Part shown: positions 55,082 to 62,996 of the stretch, in pieces | How the letters are laid out: each line of letters opens with the position of its first letter | Position numbering within the stretch: position 1 is the first letter of the stretch | From: DP-20 sp964539925 | Lineage (GTDB): Bacteria; Desulfobacterota; Binatia; UBA9968 | Assembly (NCBI GenBank): GCA_964539925.1 | Contig: CAZILB010000002.1 | Location: 1-64,000 of the forward strand | Direction of reading: 5' to 3' | DNA: 64,000 bases | Position numbers and translations under genes: made by a program | The notes under the pieces: model-generated | The model's database searches: none | The model's input: the letters and a program-made list of their open reading frames with translations, nothing else | What the model was told of the DNA's origin: nothing

Positions 55082-55423
55082 ATGGAATATCAACGTTCAG
55101 ATCGTGTCGGCGACCAGCTCTTGCGGGTGATTTCGGAGCTACTGCGAAAGGACATCCGCGACCCGCGCGTGCGCGCGGTCGTTTTTACGCGCGTCATGGT
55201 CAGCAAGGATCTGCGTCACGCACGGGTCTATTTTAATCTCCTCGACAGCACCGACGGCGGCGACAGTGCCCTCGCGGGTCTTAAAAGCGCCACCGGTTTC
55301 ATTCGCTCGAGGCTCGGCAAAGAACTCAGCCTGCGCTTTGTACCTGCCATTGAATTTACCTATGACGACAGCGAGGATGAAGCGCGGCGGATCGACGCGC
55401 TGCTAAAACAGCTTAAACCGTAG
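55082..55423 (+). CDS. rbfA: ribosome-binding factor RbfA
   Basis: 113 residues, KH-fold. Conserved pieces: RVGDQLLRVISELLRKDIRDPR, VMVSKDLRHARVYF and LGKELSLRFVPAIEFTYDDS. It helps mature the 16S 5' end and is needed in the cold. It ends 60 nt before truB. Confidence 0.96.
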   Translation: MEYQRSDRVGDQLLRVISELLRKDIRDPRVRAVVFTRVMVSKDLRHARVYFNLLDSTDGGDSALAGLKSATGFIRSRLGKELSLRFVPAIEFTYDDSEDEARRIDALLKQLKP

Positions 55424-55483
55424 TCAGCCTCGTTGGGATCTCTCTCGGCGGCTTTGGCCCATTATTCCCGAAATGTCACGACC

Positions 55484-56389
55484 ATGACCACGACACGAAG
55501 CGGGGTTTTGCTTATCGATAAGCCGGAAGGTCCATCGTCGGCCCAAGTGGTGGGTCGGGTGAAGCGATTGCTGGGCGCAAAAAAAATCGGCCATCTTGGC
55601 ACTCTGGATCCTTTTGCTTCGGGCTTGCTTCTCCTCGGCGTCAATGAGGGGACGAAGGTCGCCGATATTTTTCTGGCCGGGACTAAATGCTACCGCGGCG
55701 TGATGCGATTGGGGGTGCAAACCGACTCGCAAGACGCCACCGGCAAGGTGGTGGAGGAACGGCCGGTGCCGCCGATCGGCGCGGCCCAGTTGCAGGCGTT
55801 GGAACAACAGTTTACCGGCTCGCTCCAGCAGGTGCCGCCGATGTTTTCGGCGCTGAAAAAGGACGGCGTGCGGCTTTACCGTCTGGCGCGCCAAGGCAAA
55901 GAAGTGCCGCGGGAGCCACGATCGATAACCATCTCGACGCTAACCTTGCGCCGCTGCGGCGCTCATGACATTGAGTTCGACGTCGCCTGTTCGCGCGGCA
56001 CCTATGTCCGTACTTTGGCGGCCGATATGGGCCGGCATCTCGGCTGCGGCGCTCATCTTAGCTCCTTGCGGCGCACGGCCTGCGGCGCACTCACCATCGA
56101 GCAAGCCGTGACGCTGGAGGAGTTGGAAAAGCGCTGTGAAAAAGCGTCGGGGCTTATGCTGTCCCTGGCCGCGGCGTTGGCGCACCTGCGCGCCGTTCGA
56201 TGGCCCAGCCGCACGCTGGCCCGTCTACGGCTTGGACAGCAAGAATTGCTCGGACAAATCGGCGATGCACAACCCGGCGAGCGCTTGATTCGCGTCCTCG
56301 ATCAGCGTGGCCAGTTGGCCGCCCTGGCGGAGTGGACCGACCAGCCGCCCCGCGGGCGATGGCGCCTGCTGCGGGTGTTCCAGGAATAA
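55484..56389 (+). CDS. truB: tRNA pseudouridine(55) synthase TruB
   Basis: 301 residues from ATG 55484. Catalytic Asp lies in GTLDPFASGLLLL (about residue 41). Family marks GVLLIDKPEGPSSAQVV, CYRGVMRLG and CSRGTYVRTLAADMG are present, and a PUA-like C-terminus completes it. It makes pseudouridine 55 in tRNA. It closes the rimP-to-truB cluster; rpsO and pnp, its common neighbours, are not here. Confidence 0.96.
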   Translation: MTTTRSGVLLIDKPEGPSSAQVVGRVKRLLGAKKIGHLGTLDPFASGLLLLGVNEGTKVADIFLAGTKCYRGVMRLGVQTDSQDATGKVVEERPVPPIGAAQLQALEQQFTGSLQQVPPMFSALKKDGVRLYRLARQGKEVPREPRSITISTLTLRRCGAHDIEFDVACSRGTYVRTLAADMGRHLGCGAHLSSLRRTACGALTIEQAVTLEELEKRCEKASGLMLSLAAALAHLRAVRWPSRTLARLRLGQQELLGQIGDAQPGERLIRVLDQRGQLAALAEWTDQPPRGRWRLLRVFQE

Positions 56390-56399
56390 CGCAAATTAT

Positions 56400-56429
56400 T
56401 GACATCGCCGTTCCCTATCGGATAGGTTT
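56400..56429 (+). promoter_or_regulatory. weak sigma70 promoter candidate upstream of pckG
   Basis: TTGACA at 56400-56405 and TAGGTT at 56424-56429 with an 18-nt spacer. The -10 matches poorly. It is the only good -35 word in the 164 nt between truB and pckG. Confidence 0.25.
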
Positions 56430-56553
56430 AAAGATCAAACGGTTAATTTTCGAAAACTTCAAGATATCGCCGTTGTTCGATTTCGCCAGTCATCCCAGAG
56501 GCGGAGCGTCACGGAGAATTTGCTAGATAGTCGGAAAGGAATATTGTTAGCTC

Positions 56554-58326
56554 ATGAGTAGTCAAACAGGCTCGGTCCCGGAAAACACACAGGTCCACAA
56601 ATGGGTCAAAGAGATCGCCGCCATGTGCCAACCGGAAAGCGTTTACTGGTGCGACGGCTCGGAAGAGGAAAAAGAACGGTTGACGCAAGTCGCGGTGCAA
56701 ACCGGTGATCTGATGCCGCTCAATCAAAAGGAACTCCCTGGCTGCTACCTGCACCGCAGCGCGATCAACGACGTGGCGCGCACGGAAAACCTCACTTTCG
56801 TCTGCACCGAACGGCAAGAAGATGCGGGGCCGAATAACAACTGGATGGCGCCGGCGGAATCCTACGAACGGCTGTCAAAAATCTTTGCCGGCGCCATGCG
56901 CGGGCGGACCCTATACGTCATTCCTTTCTTGATGGGGCCGCAGGGGTCGTCGTTTAGCAAAGTCGGCATTCAGGTCACCGACAGCGTCTATGTCGTGCTC
57001 AATATGCGGCTGATGACGCGCATGGGCCAAGTCGCCCTTGATCACCTGGGCGCATCCGACGATTTTACCCGTTGTCTCCACTCCAAGGCGGACCTCGACA
57101 TTGATCGTCGCTTTATTTGCCACTATCCGCAGGACAACACGATCTGGAGCGTCGGCTCCGGCTACGGCGGCAATGCTTTGCTGGCGAAAAAATGCCTGGC
57201 CCTGCGCATCGCCAGCAAACTGGGACAAAAGGAAGGTTGGCTGGCCGAGCATATGTTGATCGTCGGCGTCGAAAATCCCGCCGGCGAAATCACTTATATC
57301 TGCGGCGCCTTTCCGAGCGCCTGCGGCAAGACGAACCTGGCCATGTTGGTGCCCCCCGAAACCATGAAGGGATGGAAAATCCACACCATCGGCGACGATA
57401 TTTCCTGGCTGCGCGTGGGCGACGACGGGCGGCTATGGGCGATCAATCCCGAAGCCGGGTTCTTCGGCGTCGCCCCCGGCACGGGTTCAAAGACCAACCC
57501 AAATGCCATGGCCACGATCAAAAAAGATACGATTTTTACCAATGTCGCATTGCGCTCGGACGGCACGGTATGGTGGGAGGGGCATGATGACCCGACGCCA
57601 GCCAATGCCCACGATTGGCGCGGCCGCCCGTGGGACCCTAAAAGCGGTCATCCGGCGGCGCATCCCAACGCCCGCTTTACCGTATCCATGAAACAATGTC
57701 CGACCTACTCCTCGCAATGGGAAAAGCCCGAGGGCGTGCCGATCAGTGCGATTCTTTTCGGTGCGCGCCGGCAAAAACTGATTCCGCTCGTTTTCCAGTC
57801 GTTTAATTGGCAGCACGGCACTTTCCTGGGGGCCACTCTCGCCTCCGAGACCACCGCCGCGGCCACCGGGGCCGTGGGCGTGGTGCGCCGCGATCCGATG
57901 GCCATGCTGCCATTTTGCGGATACAACATGGGCGACTACTGGGCCCATTGGCTGTCGATGTCGAAGCGCTTGACCAACCCGCCAAAAATTTTTCGTGTCA
58001 ACTGGTTCCAACGCAACGATCAGGGCAAGTTTATCTGGCCGGGTTTCGGGGAAAATTTACGTGTCCTGCGCTGGGTTATCGAGCGCTCCAAAGGCGCGGG
58101 TGCCGCACAGGAGACCGCCATCGGCTATGTGCCCAAAGCGTCTGCCCTCAACGGCGACGGCGGCAACGTCTCGAAGTCCGACCTCGACCAATTGGTCGCC
58201 GTCGACCGCGACGGCTGGAAGCACAATCTGAAAAGCCAGGGCGAATACTTCGATACCTTCGGCGACCATTTGCCGGCCGGGATTAAAGAAGAACACAAAG
58301 CATTGGCGATTCGCCTTAAAGGCTAG
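56554..58326 (+). CDS. pckG: phosphoenolpyruvate carboxykinase (GTP)
   Basis: 590 residues. GTP-type signatures: FPSACGKTNLAML (P-loop, about 250-262), GDDISWLRVGDDGRLWAINPEAGFFGVAPGT (kinase-2 and metal region, split here over the first 30 residues after the P-loop), RRDPMAMLPFCGYNMGDY, and the guanine-binding FRVNWFQR. It interconverts oxaloacetate plus GTP with PEP, CO2 and GDP. Only 16 nt separate it from the scnB-like gene, so they are likely co-transcribed; a metabolic link is not known. Confidence 0.95.
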   Translation: MSSQTGSVPENTQVHKWVKEIAAMCQPESVYWCDGSEEEKERLTQVAVQTGDLMPLNQKELPGCYLHRSAINDVARTENLTFVCTERQEDAGPNNNWMAPAESYERLSKIFAGAMRGRTLYVIPFLMGPQGSSFSKVGIQVTDSVYVVLNMRLMTRMGQVALDHLGASDDFTRCLHSKADLDIDRRFICHYPQDNTIWSVGSGYGGNALLAKKCLALRIASKLGQKEGWLAEHMLIVGVENPAGEITYICGAFPSACGKTNLAMLVPPETMKGWKIHTIGDDISWLRVGDDGRLWAINPEAGFFGVAPGTGSKTNPNAMATIKKDTIFTNVALRSDGTVWWEGHDDPTPANAHDWRGRPWDPKSGHPAAHPNARFTVSMKQCPTYSSQWEKPEGVPISAILFGARRQKLIPLVFQSFNWQHGTFLGATLASETTAAATGAVGVVRRDPMAMLPFCGYNMGDYWAHWLSMSKRLTNPPKIFRVNWFQRNDQGKFIWPGFGENLRVLRWVIERSKGAGAAQETAIGYVPKASALNGDGGNVSKSDLDQLVAVDRDGWKHNLKSQGEYFDTFGDHLPAGIKEEHKALAIRLKG

Positions 58327-58342
58327 GCACGGAGGTAGGATT

Positions 58343-58654
58343 ATGGCGCGCGGACATCACGATGTCGGCGGTCTCCCCGGAGCGGGGCAGATCGATCAAA
58401 CGCAACATCAGCTTTCCGATTGGGAGATTCTTGCCGACGCCGTCAACCAGGCACTCGGCGCTCGCGGCATCAAGCGCACCGACGAAATGCGCCGGGCCCG
58501 CGAAGAAATGGACTCCGCAGCCTACCGCGATATGAGTTATTATGAGCGCTGGATTGCCAGCATCGAGACTATCCTGATTGAAAAGAACATCCTGACCAGG
58601 GAAGAGATCGACCGCAGGCTCGCCGAATTCGAATCCAAGTGGGGCGAGCCGTGA
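58343..58654 (+). CDS. scnB: thiocyanate hydrolase beta-like subunit / N-terminal half of nitrile hydratase beta
   Basis: 103 residues from ATG 58343 with an AGGTAGG site. It corresponds to the N-terminal half of nitrile hydratase beta: HHDVGGLPGAGQI at the start, DEMRRAREEMD (equivalent of the Arg-containing helix near beta Arg52) and YYERWIASIETILIEKNIL. In ordinary nitrile hydratase this is fused to a C-terminal half; here the frame stops and the next gene carries that half. The order beta-like, alpha-like, gamma-like equals scnBAC of Thiobacillus. It is shorter than the Thiobacillus beta subunit, so a three-subunit nitrile hydratase (ToyJKL-type) remains possible. Confidence 0.85.
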   Translation: MARGHHDVGGLPGAGQIDQTQHQLSDWEILADAVNQALGARGIKRTDEMRRAREEMDSAAYRDMSYYERWIASIETILIEKNILTREEIDRRLAEFESKWGEP

Positions 58655-58977
58655 GCCCGGCCGGCGTTAAATTCAAACCGGGCGACCGGGTGAGAGTCAA
58701 GTTCGAGGACCGCCCGGGCCACATCCGCACGCCCTGGTACATTCGCGGCAAGTCCGGATGGATCGAGCGGGTGTACGGCGAGTTCTTAAACCCCGAGGAA
58801 CTGGCTTACGGCCGCGACGGGCTGCCCAAGAGGACGCTTTACCTTGTTGCTTTTCATCAGAGCGATGTTTGGGGGCCAACGGCGGCATCGAACGATAAAG
58901 TTCTCGTCGACATCTATGAGCACTGGCTTGATCCCGTCGATGCAAAAGGAGACCGAGATGAACGACCCATTAACTGA
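58651..58977 (+). CDS. scnA: thiocyanate hydrolase alpha-like subunit / C-terminal half of nitrile hydratase beta
   Basis: 108 residues from GTG 58651, which overlaps the preceding stop codon (GTGA), a classic coupling arrangement. The SH3-like barrel of the beta C-terminal half is seen: FKPGDRVRVKFEDRPGHIR, TPWYIRGKSGWIERVYGEF and RTLYLVAFHQSDVWGP, ending VDIYEHWLDP. Because stop and start are precisely coupled, the split from the preceding gene looks evolved, not a frameshift error. Confidence 0.85.
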   Translation: MSPAGVKFKPGDRVRVKFEDRPGHIRTPWYIRGKSGWIERVYGEFLNPEELAYGRDGLPKRTLYLVAFHQSDVWGPTAASNDKVLVDIYEHWLDPVDAKGDRDERPIN

Positions 58978-59584
58978 ATCTCACGGCCACGATCATCCCA
59001 GGCATGAGTTGAGTCACTTTGCCAAGCGGATTTACGCGATCCGCGACCTGCTCGTCGAAAAGGGCGTCATTAGCGAAAAGGACATCCAATGCCAGATCGA
59101 ATACCAGGAGGCGCGCTCGCCGGCCAACGGCGCCAAACTGGTCGCGCGCGCCTGGGTCGATGGGGCTTTCAAAAAGCGCCTTATCGACGATCCGAAGGCA
59201 GCCTGCTCCGAAATGGGCATCGACGCCACCGCGATCAACGAATTCGTAGTTCTAGAGAACACGGAAAAGCTTCGCCACATGGTGGTTTGCACTTTGTGTT
59301 CCTGCTACCCTCGCCCGATCCTGGGACGCCCGCCCGACTGGTATAAAAGCTTCAACTATCGCCAGCGTGCGGTCGTCGATCCGCGCGGCGTCATGCGCGA
59401 GTTCGGACTCGATCTGTCCGGCGGCGTGGAAGTGCGGGTGCATGACAGTACCGCCGATATCCGATACTTGGTCTTGCCGCTTCGCCCCAAGGGCACAGAG
59501 GGTTGGAGCGAAGCGGATCTGGCCAAACTCGTGACCCGCGACAGCATGATCGGTGTCACGGACCCTTTATCTGAACTCCCTTGA
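58958..59584 (+). CDS. scnC: thiocyanate hydrolase gamma-like / nitrile hydratase alpha subunit, cobalt type
   Basis: 208 residues from ATG 58958 (AAGGAG site), overlapping the upstream gene by 20 nt. The metal site VCTLCSC places ligands at Cys111, Cys114, Ser115 and Cys116; Thr in CTLC is the cobalt-type signature. The next residues are YPRPILG, with Arg119 where nitrile hydratases usually have Trp. From memory, thiocyanate hydrolase gamma also has Arg at this place, in its anion pocket. It would hydrolyse thiocyanate to carbonyl sulfide and ammonia, or hydrate a nitrile. No activator/metallochaperone gene is recognised next to it. Confidence 0.85.
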   Translation: MNDPLTESHGHDHPRHELSHFAKRIYAIRDLLVEKGVISEKDIQCQIEYQEARSPANGAKLVARAWVDGAFKKRLIDDPKAACSEMGIDATAINEFVVLENTEKLRHMVVCTLCSCYPRPILGRPPDWYKSFNYRQRAVVDPRGVMREFGLDLSGGVEVRVHDSTADIRYLVLPLRPKGTEGWSEADLAKLVTRDSMIGVTDPLSELP

Positions 59585-59752
59585 TCGCTCCCGGAAGTTT
59601 CCAAACTTGCTTTAGCTTCTTTGTTTGCGGTTGAGGCCTCTGCCCTTTGCCGCAATCCGCTGAATCCGTTCAACTTTTCGATTGATTTTTTTCGGCCCTG
59701 CTCGTACCATTGCGATTCCAGTCATACGCTCGATGGGATCAGCGACGGCCGC

Positions 59753-60259
59753 ATGAACCGCCCTTCAAAAATTGGATATCACGCTTCGTCTCGGATGAAA
59801 CACGCCGTCGCCCTGCGCGCCATTGGACAGGACTTTGACAGGCGCAATTTGAAATCCTTCGATATTCAGTGCGAAGGGAACGAATATTTCGCGCAATGCG
59901 GCTACCAGGATCCGCCTTCCGAGATGCCGGTCTCAATTCACTACACTTTGAAAGACCTTGAAGACCTGGATGAAACCGGCGTGGAGTACCGCGGTAATAC
60001 TTCATCCTCCAAGGATTTTTTCGATCAAATTCAGATACTGCGCACCCTCGGCGGCTATATAGACAAAATTGAGGGGGATTTAATCCGCATTACCAATAAT
60101 CAGCCTTTTGGCGCTGAGTCCGGATTTAAGATCGAATATTTCGATGCGGACGGCGAGCGCGTGATCGAGGAGCGAACCAGCCAGGCAGTCTACGACATGT
60201 GCGTCGCGATGTATAAACAAAGAGGGCGACTTACCGGCACCGGGGACCGAATTCGATAG
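59753..60259 (+). CDS. hypothetical protein downstream of the scn-like genes
   Basis: 168 residues from ATG 59753; ATG 59795 is an alternative. I do not recognise a family. It is soluble, with acidic and aromatic strands (DIQCEGNEYFAQCGYQDPP, SIHYTLKDLEDLDE, EYFDADGERV) and a C-terminal YDMCVAMYKQRGR helix. It lies 168 nt after the gamma-like subunit on the same strand. A role in cobalt delivery to that enzyme is possible only by position; it carries no His-rich or CxxC metal motif. Confidence 0.6.
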   Translation: MNRPSKIGYHASSRMKHAVALRAIGQDFDRRNLKSFDIQCEGNEYFAQCGYQDPPSEMPVSIHYTLKDLEDLDETGVEYRGNTSSSKDFFDQIQILRTLGGYIDKIEGDLIRITNNQPFGAESGFKIEYFDADGERVIEERTSQAVYDMCVAMYKQRGRLTGTGDRIR

Positions 60260-60275
60260 CGTTGCTCTCGGCTCC

Positions 60276-60836
60276 TTGAATGGCCGTACAGGGCTCGCCC
60301 GGTTATCGCTCCTATACACAGGGTTCAAGAATTTGGATACGACCTTGGACTATTATTCCGTGCTCGGCATAGCGCCCGGGGCCTCGGCGGAAGAGATCAA
60401 GCGCGCCTACCGCAAGATGGTTTTCCGCTTTCATCCTGATAGAAATCCCGGCAATGAGGAAGCGGTCGTTAAATTCAAACAGGTTTTGGACGCTTATTCT
60501 GTCCTGACCGATGCCGCCAAACGGGCCGAGTACGACGGCGCCACCCAAACCGGCGAAGGCAAATCGCATCACGGTGATGAACAACGCCGCGAGCCGCGCG
60601 AAAGCGGCGCGACAAGCGGAAACGGCTTCGGTTTCGATTTCGCTCAAGGGTTCAAAGCCAATGTCGAGGCCGAACCCAAATGCCCTGTTTGCTCGATTGC
60701 CGGTGTGGAAAACATCGTCTCGCGCCGCGGCGCCAGCGGCACAACGCGCGGCAAACAATTCGTCACCGCGCCGTTCAATGTCATCTTCTGCAAAACCTGC
60801 GGCTATGTCTACGGCGTGACCGCTAACCTTTCTTGA
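60276..60836 (+). CDS. J-domain protein with a C-terminal zinc ribbon
   Basis: 186 residues from an apparent TTG at 60276; a TTG at 60333 would start right at the domain. The J domain (about 25-90) is complete: DYYSVLGIAPGASAEEIKRAY, HPD in RFHPDRNPGNEEA, and AYSVLTDAAKRAEYD. A Gly/charged linker follows, then CPVC (about 136) and CKTCGYVYG (about 172) forming a zinc ribbon. It could bring Hsp70 to a client, but it lacks the DnaJ G/F-rich and cysteine-repeat regions. It starts 17 nt after the unknown gene. Confidence 0.8.
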   Translation: MNGRTGLARLSLLYTGFKNLDTTLDYYSVLGIAPGASAEEIKRAYRKMVFRFHPDRNPGNEEAVVKFKQVLDAYSVLTDAAKRAEYDGATQTGEGKSHHGDEQRREPRESGATSGNGFGFDFAQGFKANVEAEPKCPVCSIAGVENIVSRRGASGTTRGKQFVTAPFNVIFCKTCGYVYGVTANLS

Positions 60837-60952
60837 TGAACTGCCTGCGCGCGCGATCGGCGAAAGTTCCGCTGGGGCGGACTGTTCTCGCGTCGCAATA
60901 AGGGCCAACCGTCACTCGGGTGAACGCGGCGAGTGGCCGCTTCTCCATGCCA

Positions 60953-61831
60953 TCACCGTGCCGGCATCGCGGGCGATGCCGCTCCCTCGCACATATCGAC
61001 GAAGACGCCATCGGGACTCGAGCATTGATAGCGGCCGTGGCGACACGATGCAATGAGCGCAACCCGCCGCTCGCCCTCGCTCGGTTCGCTGATCACGCGT
61101 TCGCGCATCTCGGGGTCGGTTTCGCGCAACCCCACGAGATCATTTTTCACGGCGTCCACGCTCTCCACCTGGAAGCCGACATGCTCCAGGCCCGGGCGGT
61201 CAATGCCGGCGCCTTCGAAGTCGCTCATCTTCCACGGCGCGATGATCAGCGTCATCTTGCCGTCGGTGAGGTAAAAATTCGGATCTTCGAGCGCCTTGTC
61301 CGCTTCCTTGAGATCGAACAGGTCGCGATAGAACTCCGCGATCGCCGCAGGGTTCATCACCCGAAGTTTCAGATGATGGATGCGCCGCGGCGGCTCACGC
61401 GGCTGATCCGCCTGCGGCGAACCGGGTCGAACCGCATAGACATCGCGACGGTTGGACATGCCTTCTTGCGTGAGATCGAAATAATTGCCTTCGGGATCGT
61501 GGGCGCCGTAGGTCGCAAACGGCCGGTTCGAAGGCCGTTTAAGCACCCCCACCTCCGGATACCTTTTTTTGATGCGCGCGATCGCCTCGTTGACGTCGTC
61601 AACGTCGACGCCGAAGTGGTGCAACCCCGGCACATAACCGGGTTTTCTGCCGATGACGGTCACGCCGACGTAGCCGTCGCTGAGGCTCACCGCATAGTTG
61701 GTGCGAATCGCTTTCTGTTCCTCCTCGGAGCCCGGCTTCGATCGCTTCATACCGAAAACCGACTCGTAAAACTTCGCCTCGCGCACAAAATTTTCGCTGA
61801 CGATGGCGAAGTGTTGAATCCGGGTGAGCAT
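60953..61831 (-). CDS. two-domain VOC (glyoxalase/dioxygenase fold) protein
   Basis: 292 residues. Two vicinal-oxygen-chelate modules: HFAIVSENFVREAKFYESVFGM with HHFGVDVDDV and a distal DPEGNYFDL, then HHLKLRVMNPAAIAEFYRDLFDL with LEHVGFQVESVDAV and DGVFVDM. The metal-ligand positions His-His-Glu/Asp are visible in the second module; the first ends in an Asp at its last site. It may be an extradiol-type or lyase-like enzyme. Downstream Rieske and binding-protein genes hint at aromatic-compound use. Confidence 0.8.
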   Translation of the reverse strand: MLTRIQHFAIVSENFVREAKFYESVFGMKRSKPGSEEEQKAIRTNYAVSLSDGYVGVTVIGRKPGYVPGLHHFGVDVDDVNEAIARIKKRYPEVGVLKRPSNRPFATYGAHDPEGNYFDLTQEGMSNRRDVYAVRPGSPQADQPREPPRRIHHLKLRVMNPAAIAEFYRDLFDLKEADKALEDPNFYLTDGKMTLIIAPWKMSDFEGAGIDRPGLEHVGFQVESVDAVKNDLVGLRETDPEMRERVISEPSEGERRVALIASCRHGRYQCSSPDGVFVDMCEGAASPAMPAR

Positions 61832-61853
61832 AGGCCTCCCTTCGGTCGGCTTG

Positions 61854-61965
61854 GTTCAAGCCGTTCAAATCGTTCAAGTCGTTCAAACCGTTGACCGCTT
61901 AAAACCCGGTTGGTTTGAACCTCCGAGACGGCTTGAACGTTTTGAACTTTTTGAACGTCTTGAAC
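61854..61965. repeat. 9-bp-period repeats arranged as an inverted repeat
   Basis: Left block (61854-61898): four units starting GTTCAA (GTTCAAGCC, GTTCAAATC, GTTCAAGTC, GTTCAAACC) and one degenerate unit. Right block (61912-61965): units ending TTGAAC (GGTTTGAAC, a degenerate unit, GGCTTGAAC, GTTTTGAAC, TTTTTGAAC, GTCTTGAAC). The blocks are complementary: GTTCAAACC at 61881-61889 pairs exactly with GGTTTGAAC at 61912-61920 around a 22-nt loop. It lies between the VOC gene start and the binding-protein gene end and contains no gene. Confidence 0.85.
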
Positions 61966-61970
61966 AGTGA

Positions 61971-62948
61971 CTATTTCCCCGCGAGCTTCTTGAAGAATCC
62001 TTCCTTTTCGAGCTCGTCCAAAACACTCTCGTCCACGTATCTTTCGAGTTTCGGATCCAGCTTGGGATTTTCCTTGGCGATCAGCTCGATGGTATTGTGC
62101 ATACCTGCGGGAGAGACCCGTATCGGAAAAGAAAACTGGGGCGCAAAAAACTTATAGGTCTCTGCCAGCGCTTTGACATTATCCTGCTTCAGTCTTCGCC
62201 GGAGAACCGAGATTCCTTTTTCTTGGTCGGTCATAAACTGGTAGGTCGCTTCGGCGTAGGCCATCATGAAGCGTTTCACGGCATTGCGATTCTGCGCCAG
62301 GAAAGAGCGGCGCACCGCGACTGCAGACATGGGATACTCGGCCGACTTAAATTCGCTCAAATTGCCAAGCTCGTTCATTCCCATCCGCAGCGCCTCGCCC
62401 AGCTCCGGATGAGAAAGCACCGTGGCGTCGAGCGCCTTGGTGCTAAGCGCGACCAGCCGGGTCGCCCCGCCCCCGGCTTGCAGGACAGTGACTTTCTCCC
62501 GTGGTATTTTCCACTCCCGAAGCAACAGAGTCACGGCGAGATCGTTGGCGCCGCCGAACCCCACGATGCCGATTTTCTTTCCAATGAGGTCCGCCGGCTG
62601 GCGAATTTCTTTGACGCTCACAAAACTGAACGGAAATTTGTTCAACGATCCCCCGACCATGACGATGTCGGCGCCGCGCATAACGGCCCGAATATGGCCG
62701 GCCGCATCGACATGGGCAAATTGGATGCTATCGCCGACCAGGGCCTGTATCTGGCGGGCCGTGCCGGGAACCAAAACCGTTTCGCCGTCAATGCCGTATT
62801 TTTTTAGCAGCCCCAAATCTTTGGCGGCCCACATCGACACCTGAAATCCCGCAAAGCCGGCGTATCCCATCATAAAGCGTTCCTGAGCAGCGGCGGCGGT
62901 TGGCAGGACGAGGAGAATCGCCGCAATACCCATCAATCGGCTCAACAT
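61971..62948 (-). CDS. ABC substrate-binding protein, NMT1/THI5-like (orphan)
   Basis: 325 residues from ATG 62948. Signal peptide GIAAILLVLPTAAAAQ. Family pattern MGYAGFAGFQVSMWAAKDLGLLKKYG, GGSLNKFPFSFV, VGFGGANDLAVTLLLREW. No permease or ATPase gene is next to it in this window. It lies between a Rieske oxygenase gene and a VOC gene on the same strand, so it may bind an aromatic or related substrate for import by a transporter encoded elsewhere. Confidence 0.85.
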   Translation of the reverse strand: MLSRLMGIAAILLVLPTAAAAQERFMMGYAGFAGFQVSMWAAKDLGLLKKYGIDGETVLVPGTARQIQALVGDSIQFAHVDAAGHIRAVMRGADIVMVGGSLNKFPFSFVSVKEIRQPADLIGKKIGIVGFGGANDLAVTLLLREWKIPREKVTVLQAGGGATRLVALSTKALDATVLSHPELGEALRMGMNELGNLSEFKSAEYPMSAVAVRRSFLAQNRNAVKRFMMAYAEATYQFMTDQEKGISVLRRRLKQDNVKALAETYKFFAPQFSFPIRVSPAGMHNTIELIAKENPKLDPKLERYVDESVLDELEKEGFFKKLAGK

Positions 62949-62996
62949 GGTTTCGGCCCCCCTTTTTCTTGAAATGTGCCTCGTTTTAAAAATCAA

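Noticed and set aside
58639..58650. GTG at 58639 as start of the alpha-like subunit
   Set aside because: It would add four residues and overlap the upstream gene by 16 nt without a better ribosome site; GTG 58651 gives the usual stop-start overlap.
61854..61965. CRISPR-like array
   Set aside because: The units are 9 bp, have no spacers, and run in opposite directions in two blocks. No cas gene is present.
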